The notes under the pieces were generated by a model that saw only the letters and a list, made by a program, of their open reading frames with translations, had not been told where the DNA came from and did no database searches. Of a DNA stretch of 64,000 nucleotides, positions 42,636-51,618 are shown piece after piece. The stretch is taken from contig NZ_KI421498.1 in assembly GCF_000473105.1 (NCBI RefSeq), positions 1,612,001-1,676,000 of the forward strand. Reading direction: 5' to 3'. How positions within the stretch are numbered: the first letter of the stretch is position 1; each line of letters begins with the position of its first letter. This stretch comes from Phaeobacter inhibens DSM 16374. GTDB taxonomy: Bacteria > Pseudomonadota > Alphaproteobacteria > Rhodobacterales > Rhodobacteraceae. The position numbers and the translations under genes were made by a program.

Positions 42636-43139
42636 TCAGTTCTGCTCCACTTCGCCGCCCTGCATATCCCCACGTGGTTTATGACCGGCCCCATGGCGGC
42701 CCCGGAATTTTGCCCGCGCGCTCTCGAATTCTTCCTTGCTGATAGCACCATCGTCATTGGCGTCCACGCGGTCAAACATCTTTTCCATCCGGCGCGGCTT
42801 GGGCAGCTCATCAAGGCTGAGTGCGCCATCTTTGTCCACGTCCATCCGCTCCAGCATCGCAGCGGCGCGTGTTTTGGCACGGGCCTGTGCAGCGGCTTCC
42901 ATTTCCGCCAGTGTCAGTTGACCATCACCATCGGTATCCGCCGCCGCGAAACGGGCCTCACGCAGCCCTTCCATCTCGGCCTTGGTCACCTGACCGTCGC
43001 CATTGATGTCCATCTCTTCAAAGCTCATGCGCGGACCATGACCCCCCTTGCCGCCAAAGCCCGGCTTCGCAATCGCACCCGTAGCTCCGATGACAGCTCC
43101 GACAGCGATAACGGCGGCGATAAACTTGGTATGTTTCAT
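42636..43139 (-). CDS. secreted EF-hand calcium-binding protein
   Basis: The 167-residue precursor has a Sec signal peptide (MKHTKFIAAVIAVGAVIGA, cleavage near GAIA-KP). Four EF-hand loops are visible: DINGDGQVTKAE, DTDGDGQLTLAE, DVDKDGALSLDE and DANDDGAISKEE. Each keeps the 1, 3, 5 and 12 ligands. It should bind calcium in the periplasm. It lies 64 bp upstream of the ECF sigma gene on the same strand and is either the first gene of that operon or its target. The frame extends to 43184; the ATG at 43139 starts the signal peptide. Confidence 0.88.
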   Translation of the reverse strand: MKHTKFIAAVIAVGAVIGATGAIAKPGFGGKGGHGPRMSFEEMDINGDGQVTKAEMEGLREARFAAADTDGDGQLTLAEMEAAAQARAKTRAAAMLERMDVDKDGALSLDELPKPRRMEKMFDRVDANDDGAISKEEFESARAKFRGRHGAGHKPRGDMQGGEVEQN

Positions 43140-43374
43140 GTCTGCGGTTCCTTTTGCAGCAGGCAGCCCGTTGCTGCCGATCACAGAAACAAAACGCAGC
43201 CCCGGCAGAGTTCCGTCGCAAAAAAATCAAAAGCTCAGAAGAAATTTCCGGCAGCGCATTGCACCAAAGGTGCGGGCAGCGCACTCTTGCGGCATGCCGA
43301 CGCACTACAGCGGACTGCCCCTTTAAACTTGCGGCCAATGCGCTCAAATATGCGGGCAAAAGATAGGATTTGTT

Positions 43375-43791
43375 ATGACCGAGTCATCTGCGGCACTTTC
43401 AGCCGATCTCAAAACTGATACTCCGGAAGACCGCCCCACCATGCCCGCTGTGCTGCGCGGCTGGCGGTGCAAATGCCCCAATTGCGGCGAAGGCAAACTG
43501 TTGCATTCATATCTGAAGGTCAACGACAACTGCTCCAATTGCGGGCTCGACCTCACCAGCGCCCGCGCTGATGACGGCCCGGCGTATCTGACCATTCTGC
43601 TGGTCGGTCACATTATGGCGCCGCTGCTCCATGTGGTCTATTTCACCTGGCGGCCTGAGCCTATGGTTACTTTCACCGTGTTTTCGCTTGGCTGCCTGCT
43701 GTCATCGCTGTTTCTCCTGCCCCGGATGAAGGGTATCGTGATCGCCTATCAATGGGCGCGTCGGATGCACGGCTTCGGCAAGGAGAGCTGA
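43375..43791 (+). CDS. DUF983 family membrane protein
   Basis: This 138-residue protein has a zinc-ribbon-like pair, CKCPNCGEGKLL and CSNCGLDL, followed by two hydrophobic helices (about 68-86 and 94-113) and a basic C-terminus. That is the DUF983 plan common in alphaproteobacteria, with unknown role. It lies 27 bp upstream of a NUDIX gene and is probably co-transcribed. Confidence 0.9.
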   Translation: MTESSAALSADLKTDTPEDRPTMPAVLRGWRCKCPNCGEGKLLHSYLKVNDNCSNCGLDLTSARADDGPAYLTILLVGHIMAPLLHVVYFTWRPEPMVTFTVFSLGCLLSSLFLLPRMKGIVIAYQWARRMHGFGKES

Positions 43792-43818
43792 CTCGCCAGA
43801 GTTAAGGAAGACGCAGAC

Positions 43819-44586
43819 ATGAGCAAATCGCCCACCCCGGCCAAGGCGACCATCGACAACGGTTATGCCGATGCCGCCGCCGCGCGCCGGGACACCACTC
43901 CGATCCGCAATGCCGCGACAATTATCGCGGTGCGCGATCGGATGGGCGATGATCCTCAGGTCCTGATGGGCCAGCGCGGCGCCAAAGCTGCCTTTATGCC
44001 CAACAAAGTGGTGTTTCCCGGCGGCGCTGTCGATCCCGGGGACGCCCATGTGCCGCTCGCCAACCCGCTGCCGCAGCTCTGCCGGGACCGCCTGTCCGAA
44101 CAATCCCCGGCGGGTCTGCATCACGCCCTCGCCGTCGCCGCCATTCGCGAACTGTGGGAGGAAACCGGCCTCATCCTCGGACAGCCCGGCACATGGGCCG
44201 CCACGCCTGAGGCAGACTGGATCGACTTCGCCGCCACCGACCACCTGCCTGCCGCCGAGACGCTGCAATTTGTCTTCCGCGCCATCACACCACCCGGCCG
44301 CCCGCGCCGGTTCGACGCCCGGTTTTTTCTGGTGGATGCGGCGCATATCAACAGCGATATCGACGATTTCTCCCGCGCCTCGGATGAGCTGTCGCATCTG
44401 CAATGGATCCCACTCAGCCAGGTCCGCACCTATGATCTGCCGTTCATCACCGAGGTGGTGCTGGCGGAGGTCACCCGACGCATCCGTCAGGATGGCCCAC
44501 CCGAAAGCGTGCCATTCTTTCGCAACGATGATGAATCAAGCCATTTTCTGAGGCTGAAGGGCTATCCGATGCCCACGGACGACTGA
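43819..44586 (+). CDS. NUDIX hydrolase
   Basis: The 255 residues include VVFPGGAVDPGDAHVP and the Nudix box centred on AIRELWEETGL near residue 110, with the required REx2EE core. The long sequence before the box and the RFFLVDAAHINSD region fit the COG0494-like group acting on CoA or nucleotide diphosphates; the exact substrate cannot be told. Pairing with DUF983 is seen in several alphaproteobacteria. Confidence 0.88.
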   Translation: MSKSPTPAKATIDNGYADAAAARRDTTPIRNAATIIAVRDRMGDDPQVLMGQRGAKAAFMPNKVVFPGGAVDPGDAHVPLANPLPQLCRDRLSEQSPAGLHHALAVAAIRELWEETGLILGQPGTWAATPEADWIDFAATDHLPAAETLQFVFRAITPPGRPRRFDARFFLVDAAHINSDIDDFSRASDELSHLQWIPLSQVRTYDLPFITEVVLAEVTRRIRQDGPPESVPFFRNDDESSHFLRLKGYPMPTDD

Positions 44587-44616
44587 CCTGTCACCAAAGG
44601 CCGCAACACAGGCCGC

Positions 44617-45519
44617 TCAGATTGCCAGCAGCAGCGCCAGAATCGACAGGATCAGCAAACCCATGCCGACAATCTCGCGCCGGGTGATCTGCTCCTTGAA
44701 GAACAACACCGACGCCAGCAGTGACAGCAGCAATTCAATCTGCCCCAGAGCCTTCACATAGGCGGCGTTCTGCAAAGTGAAGGCCCAGAACCAGCAGAAG
44801 GATCCCGCCATGCTGGTCAGCCCGACCCAGATCGCCACCCGCCGCGCCGCCCAGACCCGCGCGATCTCTCCCGGCTCCCGCCACTTCAGCCAAACCAGCA
44901 TGAACAGCGTCTGCAGGCTCACGACGATGGCCAGCGTCACACCGGCGCGAAACGCGGGTGCCAGCGCATCCAGTTCCAGCGAGGCCGCGCGATAACTCAC
45001 CGCCGAGAAGGCAAACAGCACCCCCGACCCAAGCCCCAGCAGCGACGCCGGGCTGGACAGATGCCGCCACCACGGCCCCTTGCTCTGCGGTGTCTTCGAC
45101 AGCACCAGCACCGCGCAAAGGCCGATCACAATCGCCACCCAGCCCAAGGGCGTGATCTGATCTCCCAGAACCACCAGCCCGACCAGCGCGGTCTGGATCA
45201 CCTCGGTTTTCTTGAAGGTAATCCCGACAGCAAAATTGCGCTGCCGGAACAGGGCCACCACGCAGACTGTCGCAAGGATCTGCGCAGTGCCACCGATGGT
45301 GGCAAACATCCAGAACGTCGCAGACAGCGCTGGTATCTTCTGCCCTGACACCGCCAGATAGGCCAGCAGCCCGGCCCAGATCAGCGGCGCGGAATAGACA
45401 AATCTCGAAAACGTCGCCCCCGCCGTCGACAGCGTGACGCTGCTCAACACTTTTTGCAGCATAAAGCGGACGGTCTGAAAACTGGCAGCCGCGATGGCGA
45501 TGGGGATCCACAATGTCAT
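44617..45519 (-). CDS. EamA/DMT-family transporter
   Basis: The 300 residues have ten hydrophobic helices arranged as two five-helix EamA repeats, with a KKTEVIQTALVGLVVLGD segment at the end of the first repeat and FFKEQITRREIVGMGLLIL at the end of the second. This is a drug/metabolite-type permease with unknown substrate. It starts 17 bp after the desaturase stop, and AAGGGG precedes the ATG. Confidence 0.9.
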   Translation of the reverse strand: MTLWIPIAIAAASFQTVRFMLQKVLSSVTLSTAGATFSRFVYSAPLIWAGLLAYLAVSGQKIPALSATFWMFATIGGTAQILATVCVVALFRQRNFAVGITFKKTEVIQTALVGLVVLGDQITPLGWVAIVIGLCAVLVLSKTPQSKGPWWRHLSSPASLLGLGSGVLFAFSAVSYRAASLELDALAPAFRAGVTLAIVVSLQTLFMLVWLKWREPGEIARVWAARRVAIWVGLTSMAGSFCWFWAFTLQNAAYVKALGQIELLLSLLASVLFFKEQITRREIVGMGLLILSILALLLAI

Positions 45520-45536
45520 GTGCCCCTTATGGGCGC

Positions 45537-46493
45537 CTATTGCGGCTCTGACCAGATGGGATGTGCGACCGGGTCCTTTGCCCGCAGCGCATAGCGGCGC
45601 ATGACCACACCATAGGAAGGGTAGGCATAGCCGTCATTCCGGGCCAGAAACTGCGCCCGCCGCCCCTGGTAGAGGCGCGGCAACTCATGCCAGGGCACCC
45701 CCGGATGGCAGTGATGCACCACATGCAGGTGATTGTTCAGAAACAGAAATCCAAGCACGCCGCCGCGCTCGATAATCACCGTACGCGCCGCCGGATCAAG
45801 ATGCGCGCGATGCTCCAGGAAGGTGCGGATCTTCAAGATCGCCAGCCCCAGATAGGCCGCCAGAAGATAGGCCCAGAACGGCAGCGCGCTCTGCGCCACC
45901 AGCCACAGTGTCAGCCCCGCGCCGAGGAGATGCAGCAGCCAATCGCGCAGAACCGCTTCATCGCCGCGCCGGATCAATCGCCAGTCTTCGGCCATAAATC
46001 GGATCTGCCCCAGCATAGGCCCCAGCAACACCCGCCCCGCCAGCGTATTGTTGAGCCAGAGCAAGCCGCGCTGCGCGCCTCCCAACCGCCGCCACTGCGC
46101 CGGATCCAGATAATTGGTCTCCGGGTCATCATATGGATCGGTCAACCGCTCATCATGGTGATGGGCCAGATGGGTGTCGCGAAACCGCCCATAAGGAATC
46201 GCCAGATTGAGCGGCAGAAACATCAGCGCCTCATTCAACACCCGCAGGCGGAACGGATGGCCATGCAACGCCTCATGGCTGAGCGAGGACTGCAACGTGA
46301 TCAGGCAGGCCAGAACCGGCACCGCCAGCCAGACCGATACCAGCGGCAGCCAAGCCAGCGCCGCCCCCCAGGCCGCATAACATCCCAGCATCAGCGCCAG
46401 CGTGCCCCATTCGACACGCCCCAATTGCACCTGCACCCGTTCCAGCGCGGCGCGCTCGCTCGGCACCGGAGGGCTGATCTGCAGATCAGACAT
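45537..46493 (-). CDS. fatty acid desaturase family protein
   Basis: The 318-residue membrane protein shows the three histidine boxes of the desaturase/hydroxylase superfamily: HEALHGH near 72, HLAHHHDE near 108 and HVVHHCHPG near 250. They ligate a di-iron centre. Four to five hydrophobic helices surround them. Substrate (acyl-lipid or carotenoid) is not resolved. The frame extends to 46595; the ATG at 46493 overlaps the DUF2061 stop by 8 bp. Confidence 0.9.
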   Translation of the reverse strand: MSDLQISPPVPSERAALERVQVQLGRVEWGTLALMLGCYAAWGAALAWLPLVSVWLAVPVLACLITLQSSLSHEALHGHPFRLRVLNEALMFLPLNLAIPYGRFRDTHLAHHHDERLTDPYDDPETNYLDPAQWRRLGGAQRGLLWLNNTLAGRVLLGPMLGQIRFMAEDWRLIRRGDEAVLRDWLLHLLGAGLTLWLVAQSALPFWAYLLAAYLGLAILKIRTFLEHRAHLDPAARTVIIERGGVLGFLFLNNHLHVVHHCHPGVPWHELPRLYQGRRAQFLARNDGYAYPSYGVVMRRYALRAKDPVAHPIWSEPQ

Positions 46494-46692
46494 GCCGCCG
46501 CCCCCAGCGCACCCCGGCCCAGATCCGTTCATACAGCAGGTAACACAGGAAGCCGACGCAGGTGTTGACCAGCGCCAGCGTCCCGCCAAGCGCAAGTGAA
46601 CCGGTCAGCAGCCAGCCAACCCCCGCCATCATCGCCAGCCCCAGCAGATTCCAGATCACCGCTTTCACCACTGATCGTGCCCGTGTGTCCAT
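46486..46692 (-). CDS. DUF2061 small membrane protein
   Basis: This 68-residue protein has two hydrophobic helices (VIWNLLGLAMMAGVGWLLTG and LALVNTCVGFLCYLLYE) and starts MDTRARSVVK, the DUF2061 pattern. It leads the DUF2061-desaturase-EamA operon, opposite an XRE regulator. The frame extends upstream, but the ATG at 46692 is the family start. Role unknown. Confidence 0.85.
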   Translation of the reverse strand: MDTRARSVVKAVIWNLLGLAMMAGVGWLLTGSLALGGTLALVNTCVGFLCYLLYERIWAGVRWGRRHV

Positions 46693-46785
46693 CCGCAGCC
46701 TCCTGTTTTTCTTACCTTTCCTCTGGTCTACAGGGATGCCGGGCGATGCAGAATTCCGAATATGATTAACAAAATTCAGCAATCG

Positions 46786-46800
46786 TGATAAAATTCATCA
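46786..46800. promoter_or_regulatory. dyad next to the XRE regulator start
   Basis: TGATAAAATTCATCA is a 15-bp near-palindrome (TGAT-x-AA-x-TT-x-ATCA) ending 1 bp before the regulator frame, in the divergent promoter region. A related TGATTAACAAAATTCAGCA lies at 46763-46781. These are candidate sites for the XRE protein itself. Confidence 0.55.
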
Positions 46801-46801
46801 C

Positions 46802-47665
46802 ATGATTGATATTATGGACAAACGCTTGCGCGCCGAGCAGTTTCGCCTACGACTCAACCGGGCGCTCCGCGACAGCGGTCTCAGCCAAAGCGCGCTCGCC
46901 CGCGCCATCGGGGTGGATCGCTCGACCATATCGCAGCTTCTGACCGATGCCGGGGCGCGGCTGCCCAATGCCCATGTGGTCGGTGCCTGTGCAGGCGCAC
47001 TTGGGGTTTCTGCCGACTGGCTCCTCAGCCTGTCGGATCGCCCGGAAAACGCCGCAGATCTGGTCGCAGCCAGCCTGTCGATGGCCAAGGCTCCGCGCGC
47101 CTTGGTGGATGAACGCATCTTTGAATGGCACCAAGAGGCGCAGGGGTACAAGATCCGCCATGTCCCTGCCGCCCTGCCCGACATGCTCAAGACGCGGGCG
47201 CTGCTGGAATGGGAATATGCCCCGCATCTGGGGCGCACGGCCGATCAGGCCATCGGCGCCTCTGAGGATCGACTGACATGGATGCGGCAATCGGCCTCCG
47301 ACTATGAAATCGCCATGCCAATCTATGAGTTGGACAGCTTTGCCCATGCGGTTGGATATTATGAAGGCCTGCCGCTGGACATCCGGCTACAGCAGCTCGA
47401 CCATTTCGAACAGCTCTGCACCCAGCTTTATCCGCGCCTGCGGATCTATCTCTTTGATGCCAAGCGGCTCTATTCAGCGCCACTCACCGTCTTTGGCCCG
47501 CTGCTGTGCGTGTTTTACGCAGGCAGCCATTATCTCGCCTTCCGCGACAAGGAGCGGGTCGAGACCTTTAGCAGCCATTTCGACGATCTGGTGCGCGAGG
47601 CCGATATCACCGCGCGGCAATTGCCGGGGCGGCTCAGGGCGCTCAGGGCGGCGATCAGCAGTTAA
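46802..47665 (+). CDS. XRE-family transcriptional regulator
   Basis: The 287 residues have an HTH_3 domain (about 10-75; DSGLSQSALARAIGVDRSTI) and a long C-terminal part (about 80-287) without a named fold, containing IRHVPAALPDMLKT, YEIAMPIYELDSFAHAVGYY and YLAFRDKERVETF. It is divergent from the DUF2061-desaturase-EamA operon, a likely target. An ATG at 46814 (MDKRLRAEQF) is an alternative start and would leave more room for the operator. Confidence 0.88.
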   Translation: MIDIMDKRLRAEQFRLRLNRALRDSGLSQSALARAIGVDRSTISQLLTDAGARLPNAHVVGACAGALGVSADWLLSLSDRPENAADLVAASLSMAKAPRALVDERIFEWHQEAQGYKIRHVPAALPDMLKTRALLEWEYAPHLGRTADQAIGASEDRLTWMRQSASDYEIAMPIYELDSFAHAVGYYEGLPLDIRLQQLDHFEQLCTQLYPRLRIYLFDAKRLYSAPLTVFGPLLCVFYAGSHYLAFRDKERVETFSSHFDDLVREADITARQLPGRLRALRAAISS

Positions 47666-47741
47666 ACCTGTTTCGCCCGCCCTATCGGTTCTGCGACAGG
47701 TTTCATCAAACCGCAGGCCTTCCCCCCCCGCCGTCACATCA

Positions 47742-48500
47742 TCACAGCTTCGGGTCCGGGTTCTCCGTATGGCCATCCACTGCGATCACCTGCCCTGACA
47801 CCAGTCGCGCCGCATCGGACCCCAGAAACACCGCCATATTGGCAATATCCTGTGCTTCGACAAAGGACCGCATCGAGGTCCCAGAGGCATAGCCCTCATA
47901 GATCTGATCGCGGGTCATGCCCTTGGCCGCTGCCTCGCGCTCCAGCACGCCCTCCATCCGCGGGCCCTCGACTGCACCGGGACAGATCACATTGGCCCGG
48001 ATGCCAAAAGGGCCCAGCTCCATCGCCAAGGTCTTCATCAGCCCGATCACCGCCCATTTCGCCGAAGCATAAGGCGCCCGGTTGGGATAGCCGTACAGCC
48101 CAGCGGTCGAAGACGTCACGATGATCGACCCGGCCCTCGCTGCCTTCATCAAAGGAGCCGCATATTTCGCCGCCAGAAAGCAGCCCTCCAGGTTGACGCT
48201 GACGCATTTGCGCCAATCCTCCAGCGCGATATCCTCAATCAGCGCGGTCGGCCCGGCAACACCTGCATTGGCGCACAACACATCCAGCCCGCCCCAGACC
48301 TCAGCGATCTCTGCGAACAGCACCTTCACGCCCGCCTCATCGGTGGCATCCACCACCGTTGTCCGCCACCCCTCAGGCACGTCAGCCAGCGCCACCGCGC
48401 TGACATCCGTGACCCAGACCTGATGCCCGGCGGCGGCGAATCCTTCCGCCATCGCCCGGCCAATCCCTGACCCGCCGGCGGTCACCAGAACACGGCGCAT
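47742..48500 (-). CDS. short-chain dehydrogenase in the carnitine cluster
   Basis: The 252-residue SDR has TAGGSGIG at 7-14, an acidic residue after strand 2 (WVTDVSA) favouring NAD, LCANAGVAGP, the catalytic TSSTAGLYGYPNRAPYASAK with Ser, Tyr and Lys, and CPGAVEGPRM. It is last in the carnitine operon. It could be a D-carnitine dehydrogenase or a 3-hydroxybutyrate-type enzyme acting on the acetoacetate product; both are inference. A GTG at 48515 would overlap the upstream stop by GTGA and is an alternative start. Confidence 0.87.
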   Translation of the reverse strand: MRRVLVTAGGSGIGRAMAEGFAAAGHQVWVTDVSAVALADVPEGWRTTVVDATDEAGVKVLFAEIAEVWGGLDVLCANAGVAGPTALIEDIALEDWRKCVSVNLEGCFLAAKYAAPLMKAARAGSIIVTSSTAGLYGYPNRAPYASAKWAVIGLMKTLAMELGPFGIRANVICPGAVEGPRMEGVLEREAAAKGMTRDQIYEGYASGTSMRSFVEAQDIANMAVFLGSDAARLVSGQVIAVDGHTENPDPKL

Positions 48501-48511
48501 CCCTTCAGCGC

Positions 48512-49987
48512 TCACCGCGGCGCACCAATCGCGCGGCCCAGCCCCTCTGGCGCTGCCAGCGAAGCATGGGCTTCGGCCAGCTTCACCAGGTTGGCCTCGA
48601 TATGCGCCGCAGGCGGAGCCGAACGGCGGGTCGCAAGATCCACATGCAGCAGCATATGCTCCCCCGTCGCCAGTAGCCGCTCGCCGGAATACATCTCGTG
48701 CCACAAATGCATTTTCTTGCCCGCGCCCATGATCACCCGCGTCCGCACCTGGATCGGATCTCCCGCATGCACCTCGTCGATGTGGCGGATATGGGTCTCG
48801 GCGGTGAAATAGCTGCCGCCACTGGCGATATACTCCGCATCGCAGCCGATGATCATCATCAGCCTGTCGGTGGACTGGGCAAAGGCATCCAGATAGCGGC
48901 TCTCGGTCATATGGCCGTTGTAGTCGGTCCAATCCAGCGGCACGATCCGGCTCTGCGTCAGCACCGGCTGGCTCAGGTCCTCCAGACCGTCCATCGACCG
49001 CACCAACCCAGCCTCCCCCTCGCGCTCCGCGTCATGGGCGTTCTGCAGCGCGCCTGCACCCCAGTCATTGGCGCCCAGCGCCCGCATCATACCCACAAGG
49101 TTATCGTCGCGAATACGCTCCAACGCGCGGATCGAGTGATGGCCAGACTGGTCATCCGACTGGCCCGCAATCAGATCGACCAGCTCATCCGTGAACTCCG
49201 GCACATCCATCAGCTTGGTCCAGGGCCATTTCAGTGCCGGGCCAAACTGCGCCATGAAATGCTTCATGCCCGCTTCACCGCCCGCCACGCGGTAGGTTTC
49301 AAACAGGCCCATCTGCGCCCAGCGGATACCAAAACCATAGCGGATCGCATTGTCGATCTCCTCGGTGGTGGCAATGCCGTCCTTGACCAGCCACAGTGCC
49401 TCGCGCCAGACCGCCTCAAGGAAGCGGTCGGCCACATGCGCGTCGATCTCTTTCTTCAGATGCAGCGGGTACATCCCGATCTCGGTGACAATAGCCTTGG
49501 CGCTGTCGATCACGCTGGCAGTGTTGGCCTCGGTTGTGACCAGTTCCACCAGCGGCATCAGATAGACCGGGTTGAACGGATGCGCGACCAAGATCTGGGC
49601 GGCATTGCTGAACCCATCCTGCAATTGCGACGGTTTGTAACCAGAGGTGGACGAACCGATGACAGCATCCGCCGCGACATGTGCCTGCAACGCGCCGTAG
49701 ACTTTCTGTTTCAGTTCCAACCGCTCTGGCACGCTTTCCTGGATCCAGATCGCCCCGGCCACCGCCTCTTCAATGGTCGCATGGTAGCTGAGACCGCCCT
49801 CTGCAGGCAGCGCAACATTACCAAGGCCCGGCAAAGAGCGCCGCGCATTGGCAAGAACTTCGCCAATCTTGCGCTCTGCCTCCGGGTCCGGGTCGAACAC
49901 CCGCACATCCCAGCCATTCAGCAGGAACCGCGCGGCCCAGCCGCCGCCAATAACCCCGCCACCGATGATTGCTGCTGTTTTTGTCAT
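48512..49987 (-). CDS. cdh: L-carnitine dehydrogenase fused to a betainyl-CoA thioesterase-like hot-dog domain
   Basis: The 491 residues comprise a 3-hydroxyacyl-CoA-dehydrogenase-type half (1-320) with the NAD motif IIGGGVIGGGWAARFLLNGW, HPFNPVYLMPLVEL and the helical domain. A hot-dog thioesterase half (about 345-490) follows, with RIVPLDWTDYNGHMTESRYL. Such fusions oxidise L-carnitine to 3-dehydrocarnitine and release glycine betaine from betainyl-CoA. BKACE (50569-51486) supplies the step between. The start at 49987 (MTKTAAIIGG) was chosen; upstream in-frame codons precede the family N-terminus. Confidence 0.92.
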   Translation of the reverse strand: MTKTAAIIGGGVIGGGWAARFLLNGWDVRVFDPDPEAERKIGEVLANARRSLPGLGNVALPAEGGLSYHATIEEAVAGAIWIQESVPERLELKQKVYGALQAHVAADAVIGSSTSGYKPSQLQDGFSNAAQILVAHPFNPVYLMPLVELVTTEANTASVIDSAKAIVTEIGMYPLHLKKEIDAHVADRFLEAVWREALWLVKDGIATTEEIDNAIRYGFGIRWAQMGLFETYRVAGGEAGMKHFMAQFGPALKWPWTKLMDVPEFTDELVDLIAGQSDDQSGHHSIRALERIRDDNLVGMMRALGANDWGAGALQNAHDAEREGEAGLVRSMDGLEDLSQPVLTQSRIVPLDWTDYNGHMTESRYLDAFAQSTDRLMMIIGCDAEYIASGGSYFTAETHIRHIDEVHAGDPIQVRTRVIMGAGKKMHLWHEMYSGERLLATGEHMLLHVDLATRRSAPPAAHIEANLVKLAEAHASLAAPEGLGRAIGAPR

Positions 49988-50137
49988 GACATTGTTCTCC
50001 AAAAGACATTGGCCCATGAACCACACGAGCACGTCACGCGGGTTAAGCGCGCATGGCTTCCTTGCCCGCTGGCAAGCAGGCAGTTTTCATTTTCATTGAA
50101 TTCAAATGCGCTGGCAGCGCGAAACTTGTGATCTGCT

Positions 50138-50470
50138 TTAGATGAGGAAAGGCAGAACACTGAAGAACGCAAAACCGCCAAGGAAGGCGGTCCCGGCGAT
50201 CCGGCCCGGGGACAGGGACTTTCGCAAAATCAGAGCAAGAACTGCTCCCAGACCGATAACCCCGGCACCAAGCCACGCCCCGGCTGCGATCCCCATGGCA
50301 GGTGGGGCAATGCTGTTTTCCACTACAGCGTCGGGCAGACCGACCGCGACCCCAAACCCGGCCAAAAACAGCACGAGCGCCGCAAGCGGCCCTTTCCACC
50401 AAGCGGCCTCGGACTGAAGGAAAGCGGTGAGGGACAGCATCGAGGCAGCGAAGAATGGAAGGAATATCAT
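50138..50470 (-). CDS. small hydrophobic membrane protein inside the carnitine operon
   Basis: The 110 residues have three to four hydrophobic segments (about 1-18, 27-46, 57-82 and 90-108), few charges and no signal peptide. It sits between BKACE and the carnitine dehydrogenase, on the same strand. I do not recognise a family; a DUF-type inner-membrane protein or a transport accessory are the options. Confidence 0.62.
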   Translation of the reverse strand: MIFLPFFAASMLSLTAFLQSEAAWWKGPLAALVLFLAGFGVAVGLPDAVVENSIAPPAMGIAAGAWLGAGVIGLGAVLALILRKSLSPGRIAGTAFLGGFAFFSVLPFLI

Positions 50471-50531
50471 TCAACCAAGTAATCCAGTTCCTTTTTGAGC
50501 TTCAACCCTGAATTGTCGCCGCCCTGTGTCA

Positions 50532-50558
50532 GGGGGCACGTTTGCCCCCCTTTTTTTT
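50532..50558 (+). terminator. intrinsic terminator in plus orientation inside a minus-strand operon
   Basis: GGGGGCA (50532-50538) and TGCCCCC (50543-50549) form a stem followed by C and eight T (50551-50558) on the plus strand. All neighbouring genes are on the minus strand, where the T-run would precede the stem as A's. It would stop antisense or read-through plus-strand transcripts. Confidence 0.75.
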
Positions 50559-50568
50559 GAAACCCGTA

Positions 50569-51486
50569 TTACTTCGTCACCGGTGCGCGTTTCACCAGAC
50601 CCAGCTGGGCGCGCACTTCATCGGGTCCCATCAAGGACGCGCCCATGTTTTCGATAATGGTGCCTGCACGTTCAACAAGCTGCCAGTTTTCCGCCAGCTG
50701 CCCCTTGCCGAGCCACAGGTTATCCTCCAATCCGACACGGACATTGCCGCCCGCCAGCACGGAGGCCGCCACATAGGCCATCTGATCGCGCCCAAGCGAA
50801 AACGCCGACCAGTCCCAGTCGTCCGGCACATTGTTCACCATCGCCATGAAGGTGTTGAGGTCATTGGGCGCGCCCCAAGGGACCCCCATGCACAGCTGGA
50901 CCAAAGCGGGACTGTTCAGCACGCCTTCCTTCACCAGTTCTTTGGCGAACCACAGATGACCGGTGTCAAAGGCTTCGATCTCCGGCTTCACCCCCAGATC
51001 GGTCATCATCTGCCCCATTGCCCGCAACATGCCCGGCGTGTTGGTCATCACGTAATCGGCCTCGGCGAAATTCATCGTGCCGCAATCCAGCGTGCAGATC
51101 TCCGGCAGGCATTCGGCCACATGCGCCATCCGGGCGGTGGCGCCAATCATATCGGTGCCCGCCTCATTCAGCGGCAGCGGGTTTTCGGTATCGCCAAACA
51201 CCATGTCACCGCCCATACCTGCGGTGAGGTTCAGCACCACATCGGTGTCGCTTTCACGGATCCGGTCAGTCACTTCGCGGTAAAGCGCCAGATCGCGCGA
51301 GGGCGCGCCGGTTTCCGGATCACGCACGTGGCAATGCACGATCGCCGCCCCGGCCTTGGCCGCCGCAATGGCGCTTTCAGCAATCGCCTCGGGCGATCTG
51401 GGCACATGCGGGCTGCGATCCTGAGTGCTGCCAGAGCCGGTGACGGCGCAGGTGATGAAGACGTCTTTGGCCATATTCAGAGGCAT
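50569..51486 (-). CDS. beta-keto acid cleavage enzyme (BKACE, DUF849), 3-dehydrocarnitine:acetyl-CoA type
   Basis: The 305 residues form a BKACE TIM barrel with AIVHCHVRDPETGAPS (zinc His-x-His near 48), LNLTAGMGGDM, the EAFDTGHLWFAKEL stretch and VRVGLEDNLWLGKGQLA near the end. In carnitine clusters the enzyme converts 3-dehydrocarnitine and acetyl-CoA to betainyl-CoA and acetoacetate, which fits its neighbour Cdh-thioesterase. Start at the ATG at 51486 (MPLNMAKDVF) with AGGGG upstream; an internal ATG at 51474 lacks a ribosome site. Confidence 0.92.
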   Translation of the reverse strand: MPLNMAKDVFITCAVTGSGSTQDRSPHVPRSPEAIAESAIAAAKAGAAIVHCHVRDPETGAPSRDLALYREVTDRIRESDTDVVLNLTAGMGGDMVFGDTENPLPLNEAGTDMIGATARMAHVAECLPEICTLDCGTMNFAEADYVMTNTPGMLRAMGQMMTDLGVKPEIEAFDTGHLWFAKELVKEGVLNSPALVQLCMGVPWGAPNDLNTFMAMVNNVPDDWDWSAFSLGRDQMAYVAASVLAGGNVRVGLEDNLWLGKGQLAENWQLVERAGTIIENMGASLMGPDEVRAQLGLVKRAPVTK

Positions 51487-51618
51487 TTTGGTTTTCCCCT
51501 CGATGTACAGGGTTGTGCCCGAGTTATCCCCAAGCCTGCCCCCAGATTCCTGTTTGTGTTGTTTTCGACAGTGCCGCAGCCTTGGTGCACACACTAGGCA
51601 ACATGCGAATCGAACTTG

